The translations under genes were made by a program, and so were the position numbers. DNA of 64,000 bases, taken from the NCBI GenBank assembly GCA_900473915.1, contig UCNG01000008.1:62001-126000 (forward strand), read 5' to 3'. Within the stretch, counting starts at the first letter, position 1, and every line of letters starts with the position of its first letter. Of this stretch, positions 35,642-43,880 are shown one piece after another. The notes beneath the pieces were generated by a model that made no database searches, had not been told where the DNA came from, and was given only the letters and a program-made list of their open reading frames with translations. Source of the stretch: Hyphomicrobiales bacterium (GTDB lineage Bacteria > Pseudomonadota > Alphaproteobacteria > Rhizobiales > Rhizobiaceae).

Positions 35642-36544
35642 ATGTTCCGTCTTGCCCATATATCCGACGTTCACCTCTCGCCATTGCCTCGGGTTCGATA
35701 CCGTGAACTGGCGTCGAAGCGCATTACCGGTTACATAAACTGGCTGCGCAATCGTAAAAATGCGATGCACGGAACCGTTCTCGACAGTCTCATTTCCGAC
35801 ATGCAGGCGCAATTTCCCAATCACATCGCGGTGACGGGCGATCTCGTCAATCTGGCGCTCAATCTGGAAATCGACATCGCCCAAGACTGGCTCTCCAGAC
35901 TGGGCAATTCGCACGATGTTTCGGTCGTTCCCGGGAATCATGACGCCTATGTGCCCGGCGCGCTCGACAAATCCTGCCGGAAATGGGAACCGTGGATGCG
36001 CGGCGACGGCATCGACAACCACGGCAACCGCCCGCAATTCCCCTATATGCGCGTGCGCGGCCCGGTTGCGCTGATCGGTGTTTCCTCAGCGCGCGCGACG
36101 GCTCCCTTCATGGCCAGCGGCGATTTCCGTTCAGCGCAGGGCAAGCGTCTGGCGGCAATGCTGGACGAGGCCGGTGCCCGCGGGCTCTTTCGCATCGTCA
36201 TGATTCATCACCCGCCGATCCATGGCGCGACGCCTGCGCACAAGCGTCTTTATGGCATTCGCCGCTTCCAGAAGATCATACGAAAACATGGCGCGGAACT
36301 TGTTCTCCACGGCCATACACATCTGATCACGCATTACGAAATCGACGGTCCGAACGGCAAGGTTCCCGTCATCAGCGTGCCATCTGCGAGCCAGAATTTT
36401 GGCGGCCACAAACCCGCTGCCCGTTATAACATATTCAATATCGACAAGCGGCCTGAAGGTGGCTGGTCCTGCCTCATGGAAGAACACGGCGTTTCCGATG
36501 CCAGCGAGAAAATAACCAAGCTCAACGAGCGTGTTCTTTATTGA
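35642..36544 (+). CDS. calcineurin-like metallophosphoesterase
   Basis: 300-residue phosphoesterase with all two-metal motifs in order: DVHLS (residues 9-13), GDLVN, GNHDAY, HHPP and HGHTH. Such enzymes act on cyclic nucleotides, phospholipids or nucleic acids; the target here is unknown. The ATG is directly abutted by the right inverted repeat of the MITE-like element, so no native leader or good ribosome site remains upstream. A hairpin terminator shared with leuA lies downstream. Confidence 0.9.
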   Translation: MFRLAHISDVHLSPLPRVRYRELASKRITGYINWLRNRKNAMHGTVLDSLISDMQAQFPNHIAVTGDLVNLALNLEIDIAQDWLSRLGNSHDVSVVPGNHDAYVPGALDKSCRKWEPWMRGDGIDNHGNRPQFPYMRVRGPVALIGVSSARATAPFMASGDFRSAQGKRLAAMLDEAGARGLFRIVMIHHPPIHGATPAHKRLYGIRRFQKIIRKHGAELVLHGHTHLITHYEIDGPNGKVPVISVPSASQNFGGHKPAARYNIFNIDKRPEGGWSCLMEEHGVSDASEKITKLNERVLY

Positions 36545-36557
36545 TTTCAAAACAAAA

Positions 36558-36583
36558 ACGGCGCCGAAGCGCCGTTATCTGTT
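36558..36583. terminator. bidirectional terminator between metallophosphoesterase and leuA
   Basis: Stem ACGGCGC/GCGCCGT with a CGAA loop; TATCTGTTTT follows on the plus strand and TTTTTGTTTT on the minus strand. Confidence 0.75.
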
Positions 36584-36588
36584 TTCGC

Positions 36589-38313
36589 TTACTTGCCAAT
36601 CACCCGGTTGGCCGCTGAAACAATGGCTTCCAGCGAAGCGCTGACGATATTGTCGTTGATACCCGCGCCGAACAGCTTGCCGCCCGGATGAGCCATCTCG
36701 ACATAGGATATGGCCGAAGCGTCCGAACCCTGCTGTAGCGAATGTTCGGAATAATCGACGACCGACATCTTCACACCGAGATATTTGGACAATGCATCGA
36801 CAAAACCGTCGATTGGCCCCGTTCCCTTGCCCTCGATATTCTTTGTCACGCCGTTATCGGTGATTTCAGCGGTCAGAATACGGCGGCCCTTCTGCTCGGG
36901 GTCCGGGATGGTGTGATGATCGACAAACTTGATGCGGGCGCCCGGCTGCGTCACGTAAAGCTGCTGGAACTCGTCGTGAATGCGCTTCGATGGCAGTTCC
37001 TTGCCTTCTTCATCCGTAATGTTCTGGATGATCTCGCGGAACTCGACTTGCAGGTTGCGCGGCAGGTTGAGGCCGTAATCGGCTTGCAGGATATAGGCGA
37101 TGCCGCCCTTCCCCGACTGCGAATTGATGCGGATGATCGCTTCGTAGGAGCGACCCACATCCTGCGGGTCGATCGGCAAATAAGGGACTTCCCAGACCGG
37201 CGAATTGGCCGAACGGCGCGCCTTCATGCCCTTGTTGATCGCATCCTGATGCGATCCGGAGAAAGCCGTATAGACCAGTTCACCGACGTAAGGGTGACGT
37301 TCGGCAATCTTCAACTGGTTCGAATATTCATAGACTTCCTTCATCCGGTTGATGTCGGTGCAGTCCAGCTCAGGGTCCACGCCCTGTGTATACATGTTGA
37401 GCGCCAGCGTTACGATATCGACGTTGCCGGTGCGCTCGCCATTGCCGAACAGCGTGCCTTCAACACGGTCGGCGCCCGCCATCAGGCCAAGCTCGGTCGC
37501 GGCAATTCCCGTGCCGCGATCATTATGCGGATGCAGCGAGATGATCAGGTTTTCGCGATTGTCGAGATTGCGGCACATCCATTCGATCTGGTCGGCATAG
37601 ACGTTCGGCGTGTTCATCTCGACCGTCGAGGGCAGGTTGACAATGAGCTTGTTGTCCGCGGTCGGCTTCACGATCTCGGTAACCGCGTTGCAGATTTCCA
37701 GCGCCACTTCCAGTTCGGTGCCGGTGAAGCTTTCCGGCGAATACTGGAAGCGATAGCCGCCGCCCGCTTTCGCGGCCATATCCATGATCATCTTGGCGGC
37801 GTCGGTTGCGATCTGCTTGATGCCGGCCACATCCTTGGCGAAAACCACGCGGCGCTGCAATTCGCTGGTGGAATTGTAGAAATGGATGATCGGCGTTTTC
37901 GCGCCTTCCAGCGCTTCGAAAGTCCGCGTGATCAGTTCCGGGCGGCACTGCACCAGAACCTGCAAATCCACTTCGTCAGGCACATTGCCCTGTTCGATGG
38001 CCCAGCGGCAGAAGTCGAAGTCCGTCTGCGAGGCGGACGGAAAGCCGATTTCGATTTCCGGGAAACCCATATCGACCAGCAGGCGGAACATGCGCTCCTT
38101 GCGGTCGTGTCCCATCGGGTCGATCAGGGCCTGATTGCCGTCACGCAGGTCGACCGAGCACCAGATCGGCGCCTTTTCAATGCGCCTGGACGGCCAAATA
38201 CGGTCATCGAGCCGGGGAGCGGGAAATGGCGAATATTTGGTGCCGGCAGTGGGCATGCCCTTGCGTCCGGCGGTTCGGGTTTCGGTTTGCGACGCGGCGA
38301 CAGTCTGGTTCAT
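36589..38313 (-). CDS. leuA: 2-isopropylmalate synthase
   Basis: First committed step of leucine synthesis: condenses acetyl-CoA with 2-ketoisovalerate. At 574 residues this is the long form related to actinobacterial and fungal enzymes. It has the catalytic segment SVDLRDGNQALIDPMG (about 53-68), the metal-site HPHNDRGTG, and a C-terminal regulatory domain that normally binds leucine. GGGAGG precedes the ATG. The long leader contains a candidate Leu-rich peptide and alternative hairpins, suggesting attenuation. Confidence 0.96.
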   Translation of the reverse strand: MNQTVAASQTETRTAGRKGMPTAGTKYSPFPAPRLDDRIWPSRRIEKAPIWCSVDLRDGNQALIDPMGHDRKERMFRLLVDMGFPEIEIGFPSASQTDFDFCRWAIEQGNVPDEVDLQVLVQCRPELITRTFEALEGAKTPIIHFYNSTSELQRRVVFAKDVAGIKQIATDAAKMIMDMAAKAGGGYRFQYSPESFTGTELEVALEICNAVTEIVKPTADNKLIVNLPSTVEMNTPNVYADQIEWMCRNLDNRENLIISLHPHNDRGTGIAATELGLMAGADRVEGTLFGNGERTGNVDIVTLALNMYTQGVDPELDCTDINRMKEVYEYSNQLKIAERHPYVGELVYTAFSGSHQDAINKGMKARRSANSPVWEVPYLPIDPQDVGRSYEAIIRINSQSGKGGIAYILQADYGLNLPRNLQVEFREIIQNITDEEGKELPSKRIHDEFQQLYVTQPGARIKFVDHHTIPDPEQKGRRILTAEITDNGVTKNIEGKGTGPIDGFVDALSKYLGVKMSVVDYSEHSLQQGSDASAISYVEMAHPGGKLFGAGINDNIVSASLEAIVSAANRVIGK

Positions 38314-38406
38314 TTCGGTTTCCTCCCGGCTTCACACCGGCCCTCAAGCCGTCAAGCACGGATTCCTGATGATAAATCTGATGGAAATAGTGTGTAAGGA
38401 GCTAAA

Positions 38407-38456
38407 GTCGGCGGGACCGTAATCGACCGCCGGACGCTCCTTCAACGAGCCCGGCG
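38407..38456 (-). promoter_or_regulatory. mutually exclusive hairpins in leuA leader
   Basis: On the minus strand CGCCGG (38451-38456) can pair with CCGGCG (38428-38433). That second arm is also needed for a downstream stem GTC-C-GGCGG (38427-38435) with CCGCCGAC (38407-38414). The two pairings exclude each other, as in amino acid attenuators. The U run after the second stem is weak (TTTAGCTCCTT). Confidence 0.4.
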
Positions 38457-38564
38457 ATCGCCGCTAAGGCCGAGGGTAAGAAGCGAGTTTAGAACGCAGA
38501 CATTCACACGCGCGCCGAAGGCGGCTGCCGAATGTTCCAGAAATGTTGCGCTCATCGTCGTCAT
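38442..38564 (-). CDS. candidate leuA leader peptide
   Basis: A 40-codon frame that reads CVLNSLLTLGLSGDRRAR at its end, with five leucine codons (CTA, CTT, CTT, CTC, CTT) within ten codons. A GTG at 38507 would give a 21-residue version. The ATG at 38564 lies eight bases after a -10 box, as in trpL, so the message would be leaderless. The stop falls inside the first of two competing hairpins. It is inferred to sense Leu-tRNA. Confidence 0.45.
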   Translation of the reverse strand: MTTMSATFLEHSAAAFGARVNVCVLNSLLTLGLSGDRRAR

Positions 38565-38572
38565 GTTCAAAG

Positions 38573-38601
38573 CTTTTACACAGGCGGACAGATGAGCGCA
38601 A
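38573..38601 (-). promoter_or_regulatory. putative leuA leader promoter
   Basis: TTGCGC and TAAAAG with a 17-bp spacer on the minus strand, eight bases from the leader ATG. The spacing and positions copy the trpL promoter. Confidence 0.4.
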
Positions 38602-38612
38602 GACGATTTTGC

Positions 38613-39521
38613 TCACGCGAAGGGAATGGAACTGGTGCCCAGCGGCAGTTTCGCTTCCTCTTCCGGCTCGACGTGGATAACCACCCGCACGCTCTTGATC
38701 TGCTCCTGAAGCGCATCCTCGATGCGGTCACAGATCACATGGGCTTCACCCACACTCATTTCCGCCGCCACCACCAGATGAAACTCAACGAATGTCACCC
38801 GTCCGGCGATGCGCGTTTTCAGGTCGTGCACCTCGATGGCGCCGCCCGCATTGGCTGAAATGACATCGCGAATGCGCATTTCCTCGGCGGGCTCGACACC
38901 AATGTCCATCAGGCCTTGGATGGAGGAATTGATAACGCCCCATCCCTGCCAGAGAATGTTGATGGCCACCAGAATGGCGAGCAGCGGATCAAGCACGGCC
39001 CAGCCGGTCAGGACAGCACCCACAAGCCCGACCAGAACACCGACCGAGGTGAAAACATCGGTCATGATGTGCTGGCCATCGGCTTCCAGCGCCGGAGAGC
39101 GCAGGCTGCGCCCCGTGCGGATCAGCAGCGTAGCCCACAGGCCGTTGATCACCGCCGCGCCCGTGTTGATGGCAAGACCAAGCCACGGCTCGTCAAGCTG
39201 GCGCGGAGCCTGCATGGCAAACCAGGCCTCACGGAAGATCAAAAGCGCGGCAACCGTGATCAGCACGCCTTCCACGACAGCCGAAATATATTCCGCCTTG
39301 TAATGACCGAAAGGATGATTGCCGTCTGCGGGCTTGTAGCTCACGCGGATTGCCCACCATGCACCGATGGCTGCAATCACATTGACGATGGACTCCAGCG
39401 CATCCGAATAAAGTGCGACGGAACCGGTCAGCCCATAGGCCAGATATTTCAGTCCCATCACACCGAAAGCAATGGGAATAGACCAAGCGGCAAGCCGCCG
39501 AACCTTTGCACTCGCGTCCAT
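38613..39521 (-). CDS. cation diffusion facilitator family transporter
   Basis: 302-residue inner-membrane metal/proton antiporter with six helices (residues about 12-200) and a C-terminal ferredoxin-like cytoplasmic domain. Metal-site residues are visible in YSDALESIVN and in HIMTDVFTSVGV, with the loop GNHPFGHYKAEYIS between. Zn, Fe or Mn are likely cargoes. The ATG is not strongly supported by a ribosome site. It reads toward leuA on the same strand, but the leuA leader has its own promoter. Confidence 0.9.
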   Translation of the reverse strand: MDASAKVRRLAAWSIPIAFGVMGLKYLAYGLTGSVALYSDALESIVNVIAAIGAWWAIRVSYKPADGNHPFGHYKAEYISAVVEGVLITVAALLIFREAWFAMQAPRQLDEPWLGLAINTGAAVINGLWATLLIRTGRSLRSPALEADGQHIMTDVFTSVGVLVGLVGAVLTGWAVLDPLLAILVAINILWQGWGVINSSIQGLMDIGVEPAEEMRIRDVISANAGGAIEVHDLKTRIAGRVTFVEFHLVVAAEMSVGEAHVICDRIEDALQEQIKSVRVVIHVEPEEEAKLPLGTSSIPFA

Positions 39522-39927
39522 GATGAACCTTTGATTATCTTGATCTGTCCCGAAACCGGGACGGGCCTACGCACAGCCCTTCATTCGTCCGCTAGAGCAT
39601 CGGCTCGAAAACCGGAACCGCTCTAACTATTTGTTTTGCCGCCTTTTCCAACGCAAAACCGTTTCCAGCTTCTCGGGATGCGCTCCAGCACGCGGGGCGT
39701 ATCCTCAACGCATCTGGCATACGCAGCAGCAATTCGCCGCTGTTCTATACCCTAGAATATCGGAATTTCGTACCCTGTTTTTGTAGTTCGCAAATTTAAT
39801 TTTCTCCTGCAAATGCAAGGCATTAAACTTGCAAATGAGTTGCCGGAGCAAGCACGGGGAAAGCATAAAAAAGCCAGCCGCAGCGTGTGGCTGCGGCTGG
39901 TTCGAAATCGTAACGAAAAGCGTTCGA
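39522..39927. other. intergenic region between CDF gene and trpEG
   Basis: About 400 bases with one bipartite repeat (39594-39686) and an AT-rich stretch around 39740-39830. The frames across it show no ribosome site. GCCAGCCGCAGCGTGTGGCT... at 39880-39900 can form a hairpin (AGCCGCAG/CTGCGGCT) that may end trpEG on the minus strand. Confidence 0.4.
39594..39686. repeat. bipartite palindromic intergenic repeat, copy 4
   Basis: AGAGCATCGGCTCGAAAACC...CGCTCT forms the first hairpin. Then comes the linker AACTATTTGTTTTG (the reverse complement of the CAAATAG linker in copies 5 and 8) and a second palindrome around GCAAAACCGTTTCCAGC ending GGGATGCGCTCC. Confidence 0.65.
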
Positions 39928-42123
39928 TCAGCTATTGGTCCGGCGCGTCTTGTTCTTGCCAGCCAGATGCGTCACCACATTTTCGATCATGCGCATGCCT
40001 GCATTGTGGCCGAGCGTCATGATCGATTCCGGATGGAACTGAACGGCGGCGACCGGCTCGTGCTTGTGCTCGAAAGCCATGATGACGCCATCTTCCGTTT
40101 CCGCCGTCACCAGAAAATCATCCGGCAGGCGTTCCGGATCGGCGAAGATCGAATGATAACGCCCGACCGTCACTTCCTTCGGCAGGCCGGAGAAAATGCG
40201 CTCCGGCTTCGAGACCCGAATACGCGACGGCTTGCCGTGCATCGGAATACGCAACTGGCGCAGCGTGCCGCCATAGGCTTCGGCGAGCGCCTGAAGACCA
40301 AGACAGACGCCGAAAATCGGCAGTTCGCGCTTGCGCGCCTTGTCGATGGTTGCCTTGCAATCGAAATCCTGCGGCGTGCCCGGTCCGGGCGACAGGACCA
40401 CGAGATCGGGCTTGATTCTGTCGAACACCTCTTCGGCCACCGGCGAGCGCACGGTGGAAACCGTCGCGCCCGTCTGGCGGAAATAATTGGCGAGCGTGTG
40501 CACGAAGGAATCTTCGTGATCCACGAGCAGGATCGAGACCCCCTCGCCCACTTTCGCCGCGACACGCTCCTCGGCCACCTGATTGCTCTTCTGCGCCTCA
40601 CGCACAGCCGCGATCATGGCCGATGCCTTCAATTCGGTTTCGGCCTCTTCCTCTTCCGGGTTGGAATCGAACAGAAGCGTTGCACCGGCGCGGATTTCCG
40701 CCACACCGTCCTTCACGCGGATGGTGCGCAGCGTCAGGCCGGTATTCATATCGCCATTGAAGTGCATCATGCCGATGGCGCCGCCATACCATGCACGCGG
40801 GCTGCGTTCGTTTTCTTCCAGAAAGCGCATCGCCCACAGTTTTGGCGCGCCGGTAACCGTCACAGCCCATGCATGGCTGAGGAAGCCGTCAAAGGCGTCC
40901 ATGCCGTCACGAAGGCGGCCCTCAATATGGTCCACCGTATGGATCAGGCGCGAATACATTTCGATCTGGCGACGGCCGATGACGCGCACCGAACCCGGCT
41001 CGCAGACGCGGCTCTTGTCGTTGCGGTCCACGTCCGAGCACATGGTCAGCTCGGATTCGTCCTTCTTGGAATTGAGCAGCTTCAGAATCTGTTCCGAATC
41101 CGAAATCGCATCCTCGCCGCGCTTTATCGTGCCGGAAATCGGGCAGGTTTCGATACGCCGACCGTTGACCCGCACGAACATTTCCGGCGATGCGCCGACC
41201 AGATATTCGTTTTCACCCAGATTGATGAAGAACGAATAGGGCGACGGATTGATCGTCTTCAACCGGCGGAAAATCTCCGACGGCGGCGTGTGGCAGCGCT
41301 CATAGAAGGTCTGGCCCGGAACCACTTCGAAGAGGTCGCCACGCTTGAAGCTCTCCTTGGCGCGCTCGACGAGACTGGCATATTCGCCGGGATTGTGATC
41401 ACCGCGCGCAAGCTCACGCTCCGATGGCTTGAAGGGCTGTACTGGCGTCGCCCGGTCCAGACCATGCGTGGAAGAACCGCCGCAGGCAAATTCATAACGA
41501 TCCACCCAGGCCCGCGCCGCATAGTGGTCGGCCACAAAGATTTCGTCCGGAATGAATAGCACCAGATCGCGCTGGTCGTCGGGGCGCTTCAGCTTGTACT
41601 GGATCGGATCGAACTGGAACGCCAGATCGTAGCCGAAGGCACCGTAAAGACCGAGATTGGCGTCTTCTTCGGAGAAGAACAGGCCGACAATGGCACGCAG
41701 GACCGTGAAGACCGAAGGCATGCGCGAGCGCTCTTCCTCGGTGAAGGTTCCGCTCGGCTCGGCAATGGTCAGTTCGATGCGGTTTTCCCCGGCCTTGTCG
41801 ACCGTCACCTCGGCAAGCGCCTTCACCGTGTCCAGGATTGGACGAAGCAGGATGACGCCGCGCGCATTCAGCGCTTCGATGCGCATGGTGCGGGCGCGCG
41901 AGGTGACGACCACCGGCGGATCGACGATAGCCGTATCCCATCGCGTATAGCGGCCCGGATATTCGTAGTTTGACGAAAACACCGCGCCACGCCGTTCGTT
42001 CAGCGCATCGATGTAGGTCTCGATCGCGCCCTTATAGGCGGTGAGGTGGCGCACGCGCTCGACGACGATGCCGCCTGCCGTTTCGTGCCGGAATATCTCG
42101 CTATCCGCAATCTTCGCATTCAT
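39928..42123 (-). CDS. trpE: anthranilate synthase, fused TrpE-TrpG
   Basis: Converts chorismate and glutamine to anthranilate, the first step of tryptophan synthesis. The 731-residue protein fuses the synthase (about 1-510, with [15 protein letters not shown] and [20 protein letters not shown]) to the glutamine amidotransferase (about 520-731, with the nucleophile in [15 protein letters not shown] and His/Glu in QFHPESIM). The fusion is typical of Rhizobiales. Expression is under the trpL attenuator just upstream. Confidence 0.97.
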   Translation of the reverse strand: MNAKIADSEIFRHETAGGIVVERVRHLTAYKGAIETYIDALNERRGAVFSSNYEYPGRYTRWDTAIVDPPVVVTSRARTMRIEALNARGVILLRPILDTVKALAEVTVDKAGENRIELTIAEPSGTFTEEERSRMPSVFTVLRAIVGLFFSEEDANLGLYGAFGYDLAFQFDPIQYKLKRPDDQRDLVLFIPDEIFVADHYAARAWVDRYEFACGGSSTHGLDRATPVQPFKPSERELARGDHNPGEYASLVERAKESFKRGDLFEVVPGQTFYERCHTPPSEIFRRLKTINPSPYSFFINLGENEYLVGASPEMFVRVNGRRIETCPISGTIKRGEDAISDSEQILKLLNSKKDESELTMCSDVDRNDKSRVCEPGSVRVIGRRQIEMYSRLIHTVDHIEGRLRDGMDAFDGFLSHAWAVTVTGAPKLWAMRFLEENERSPRAWYGGAIGMMHFNGDMNTGLTLRTIRVKDGVAEIRAGATLLFDSNPEEEEAETELKASAMIAAVREAQKSNQVAEERVAAKVGEGVSILLVDHEDSFVHTLANYFRQTGATVSTVRSPVAEEVFDRIKPDLVVLSPGPGTPQDFDCKATIDKARKRELPIFGVCLGLQALAEAYGGTLRQLRIPMHGKPSRIRVSKPERIFSGLPKEVTVGRYHSIFADPERLPDDFLVTAETEDGVIMAFEHKHEPVAAVQFHPESIMTLGHNAGMRMIENVVTHLAGKNKTRRTNS

Positions 42124-42202
42124 GATCGGCTATCCCAAATCTAGCTGTTTCCGAATATTTCCAGAACCCGGTTTCCCCGCCGGTCTTATTCAAACAGCCA
42201 AA

Positions 42203-42234
42203 CAAAAAGGCCGCCCGGATAATCCCAGCGGCCT
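42203..42234 (-). terminator. trpL attenuator terminator
   Basis: Stem AGGCCGC/GCGGCCT followed by TTTTTGTTT on the minus strand, between the trpL peptide and trpE. This is the conditional terminator of the trp attenuator. Confidence 0.85.
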
Positions 42235-42275
42235 GTTTTCCAAACGCAAATGCACAAACGCCTGCGTGGCCGCTA

Positions 42276-42326
42276 TTAGCGGGCCCACCACCAACCGTTG
42301 ATGACGATATTGCGCGAAATGTTCAT
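42276..42326 (-). CDS. trpL: trp leader peptide
   Basis: A 16-residue peptide, MNISRNIVINGWWWAR, with three consecutive Trp codons near its end. It is followed by a rho-independent attenuator hairpin before trpE. Ribosome stalling at the Trp codons when Trp-tRNA is short should allow read-through. The ATG lies seven bases after the -10 box with no ribosome site, so the RNA is probably leaderless. In Sinorhizobium the released RNA and peptide also act in trans. Confidence 0.9.
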   Translation of the reverse strand: MNISRNIVINGWWWAR

Positions 42327-42806
42327 GGACGTACTGTTAGCCTTCAATCTGTCCGCTTGCAACCGGAAAATTCAACGGCCGAAATCTGCCGGACAAGCCG
42401 TCATCAGGACGACACGCTCCAGGTTTCGCAAAGAAAATCCGGACAGTTTGCGGCTGTCCGGATTTCCTCACAAACCGGGATTAACAAGACGGAAGGAATA
42501 GGACGATTCCATCCGGTCCGGTGCACCCCCTTACCCCATGCGAAAATTCACAGGTGCAATATAGCTTTTAATATGCACAGTATCTCTATCACAGGTCGCA
42601 CAGAATTTGCAACCTGCGATTGTTATTTGAGCCTATGCTTACGTTTAAGCGGAATTCAACGAAACAGTTCAAAAATTTGTAGGGCCGTGCAACAAGTTTC
42701 ATCTTGCCTCGGGGACCGATTTCGGATTCATTTCCGTGGCAACTCAAACACATATGCAAAAATCAAGAATAGAGCCGTCACAAAAAACGGCCATTGGGGA
42801 CAACCG
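42327..42806. other. intergenic region between trpL and lrp-type gene
   Basis: About 480 bases. Besides the trpL promoter it contains a perfect 12-bp stem AAATCCGGACAG/CTGTCCGGATTT with a 7-base loop at 42435-42465, and an AT-rich segment (42540-42780) that probably carries the promoter of the Lrp-family gene. No convincing protein frame. Confidence 0.5.
42334..42362 (-). promoter_or_regulatory. trpL promoter
   Basis: TTGCAA (42357-42362), 17-bp spacer, TAACAG (42334-42339) on the minus strand. The start point is predicted at or one base before the trpL ATG. Confidence 0.55.
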
Positions 42807-43268
42807 ATGAAGAATCTCGATGCGATGGACAGGAGTATTTTGCGCGCCCTTCAGGAGAACGGGCGCCTGACCAATACCGAACTGGCCGATCGCATAAATC
42901 TCTCGCAGACCGCAACCGCCGAACGCGTCAAGCGACTGACCCGCGAAGGGTATATCCTCGGCTATTCGGCGCGGCTTTCGCCCAAGATGCTCGACCGCGC
43001 CATGCTGGTCTTCATCGAGATCAAGCTTGATCGCACCACGCCGGAAGTTTTCGAAACCTTTTCGACTTTCACCCGCAGCAATCCCGACATTCTGGAATGC
43101 CATATGGTTGCGGGCGGCTTCGATTATCTCGTCAAAGCCCGCGTTTCCGACATGGACCACTATCGTCGCTTCCTTTCGGAAGCCCTTCTTTCCCTGCCCG
43201 GCGTGCGGGAATCGCACACCTATGCGGTGATGGAGGAAGTGAAGGAAACCGCCTATATCGCCGTCTGA
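42807..43268 (+). CDS. Lrp/AsnC-family transcriptional regulator
   Basis: 153-residue regulator with an N-terminal winged helix-turn-helix (about residues 5-60: MDRSILRALQENGRLTNTEL then LSQTATAERVKRL) and a C-terminal RAM effector-binding domain with the ECHMVAGGFDYLVKARVSDM segment. Members respond to amino acids. GGGGA lies before the ATG; a longer in-frame extension upstream is not coding-like. The target gene is not evident from the neighbours. Confidence 0.92.
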   Translation: MKNLDAMDRSILRALQENGRLTNTELADRINLSQTATAERVKRLTREGYILGYSARLSPKMLDRAMLVFIEIKLDRTTPEVFETFSTFTRSNPDILECHMVAGGFDYLVKARVSDMDHYRRFLSEALLSLPGVRESHTYAVMEEVKETAYIAV

Positions 43269-43364
43269 GCTGGCAATAAGCCGTTCGTGAAGCATCGTTG
43301 TTGTCAGCAGGCTGACAGCAACGAACTCCCAATTTTGCACTTCGATCTTGCACGCGGTCATTTA

Positions 43365-43378
43365 CGGGTATATACCCG
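43365..43378. promoter_or_regulatory. palindromic operator overlapping marR-type promoter
   Basis: A perfect 14-bp dyad CGGGTATATACCCG sits over the -10 region (TTGCAC, 17 bp, TATACC) and four bases before the ATG of the MarR-family gene. This is an expected place for autorepression. The transcript would have almost no leader. Confidence 0.5.
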
Positions 43379-43382
43379 CAAT

Positions 43383-43784
43383 ATGTCACATCCGTGTTTC
43401 TGCATTCTTCTGCGTCAGGCTGCCCGCAAGACATCAAGCGTCTACGACAACGCTCTTGCTCCGCTTGGCATCAATGTCGCCCAGTTCAGCACCCTGCGGA
43501 AAATCCGCCGCGCGGGCTCCATCTCGGTGACCGAACTCGCACATCTGTCGGAGCTGGACCGTTCGACCATGGGCCGCAACGTGAAGGTTCTGCAGCGCAT
43601 GGGACTGATCGAGCCTACCGCCAGCGACGACCATCGCGAGACCAGCGTGACACTGACCGCGGATGGCCGCGATCTCGTGGAACGCGGCGGCCCGCTCTGG
43701 GATCAGGCGCAGGATGAAATTGAAAGCCGGCTGGGAGAGGACGGCGTGGAGCAGCTTCAAATCCTGCTCAACAGCCTTGGCTGA
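43383..43784 (+). CDS. MarR-family transcriptional regulator
   Basis: 133-residue winged-helix regulator with ISVTELAHLSELDRSTMGRN (helix-turn-helix, about 47-66) and the wing DDHRETSVTLTADG. The N-terminus MSHPCFCILLRQAARK contains two closely spaced Cys residues that might sense oxidants. It starts just after a palindromic operator and precedes an MFS transporter by 96 bases, a common regulator-exporter pairing. Confidence 0.88.
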   Translation: MSHPCFCILLRQAARKTSSVYDNALAPLGINVAQFSTLRKIRRAGSISVTELAHLSELDRSTMGRNVKVLQRMGLIEPTASDDHRETSVTLTADGRDLVERGGPLWDQAQDEIESRLGEDGVEQLQILLNSLG

Positions 43785-43880
43785 TCAGACGCCCTTTGAC
43801 TGGAAACAATGACCTGAAACCGCGTGCCCGCTAGGGAGCGAGCGGTTTCTCCATCGAAAGCATGACTGGCCAAAACCAGC

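Noticed and set aside
39829-41559. 576-codon plus-strand frame
   Set aside because: Antisense of trpEG; the real gene has full catalytic motifs and an attenuator.
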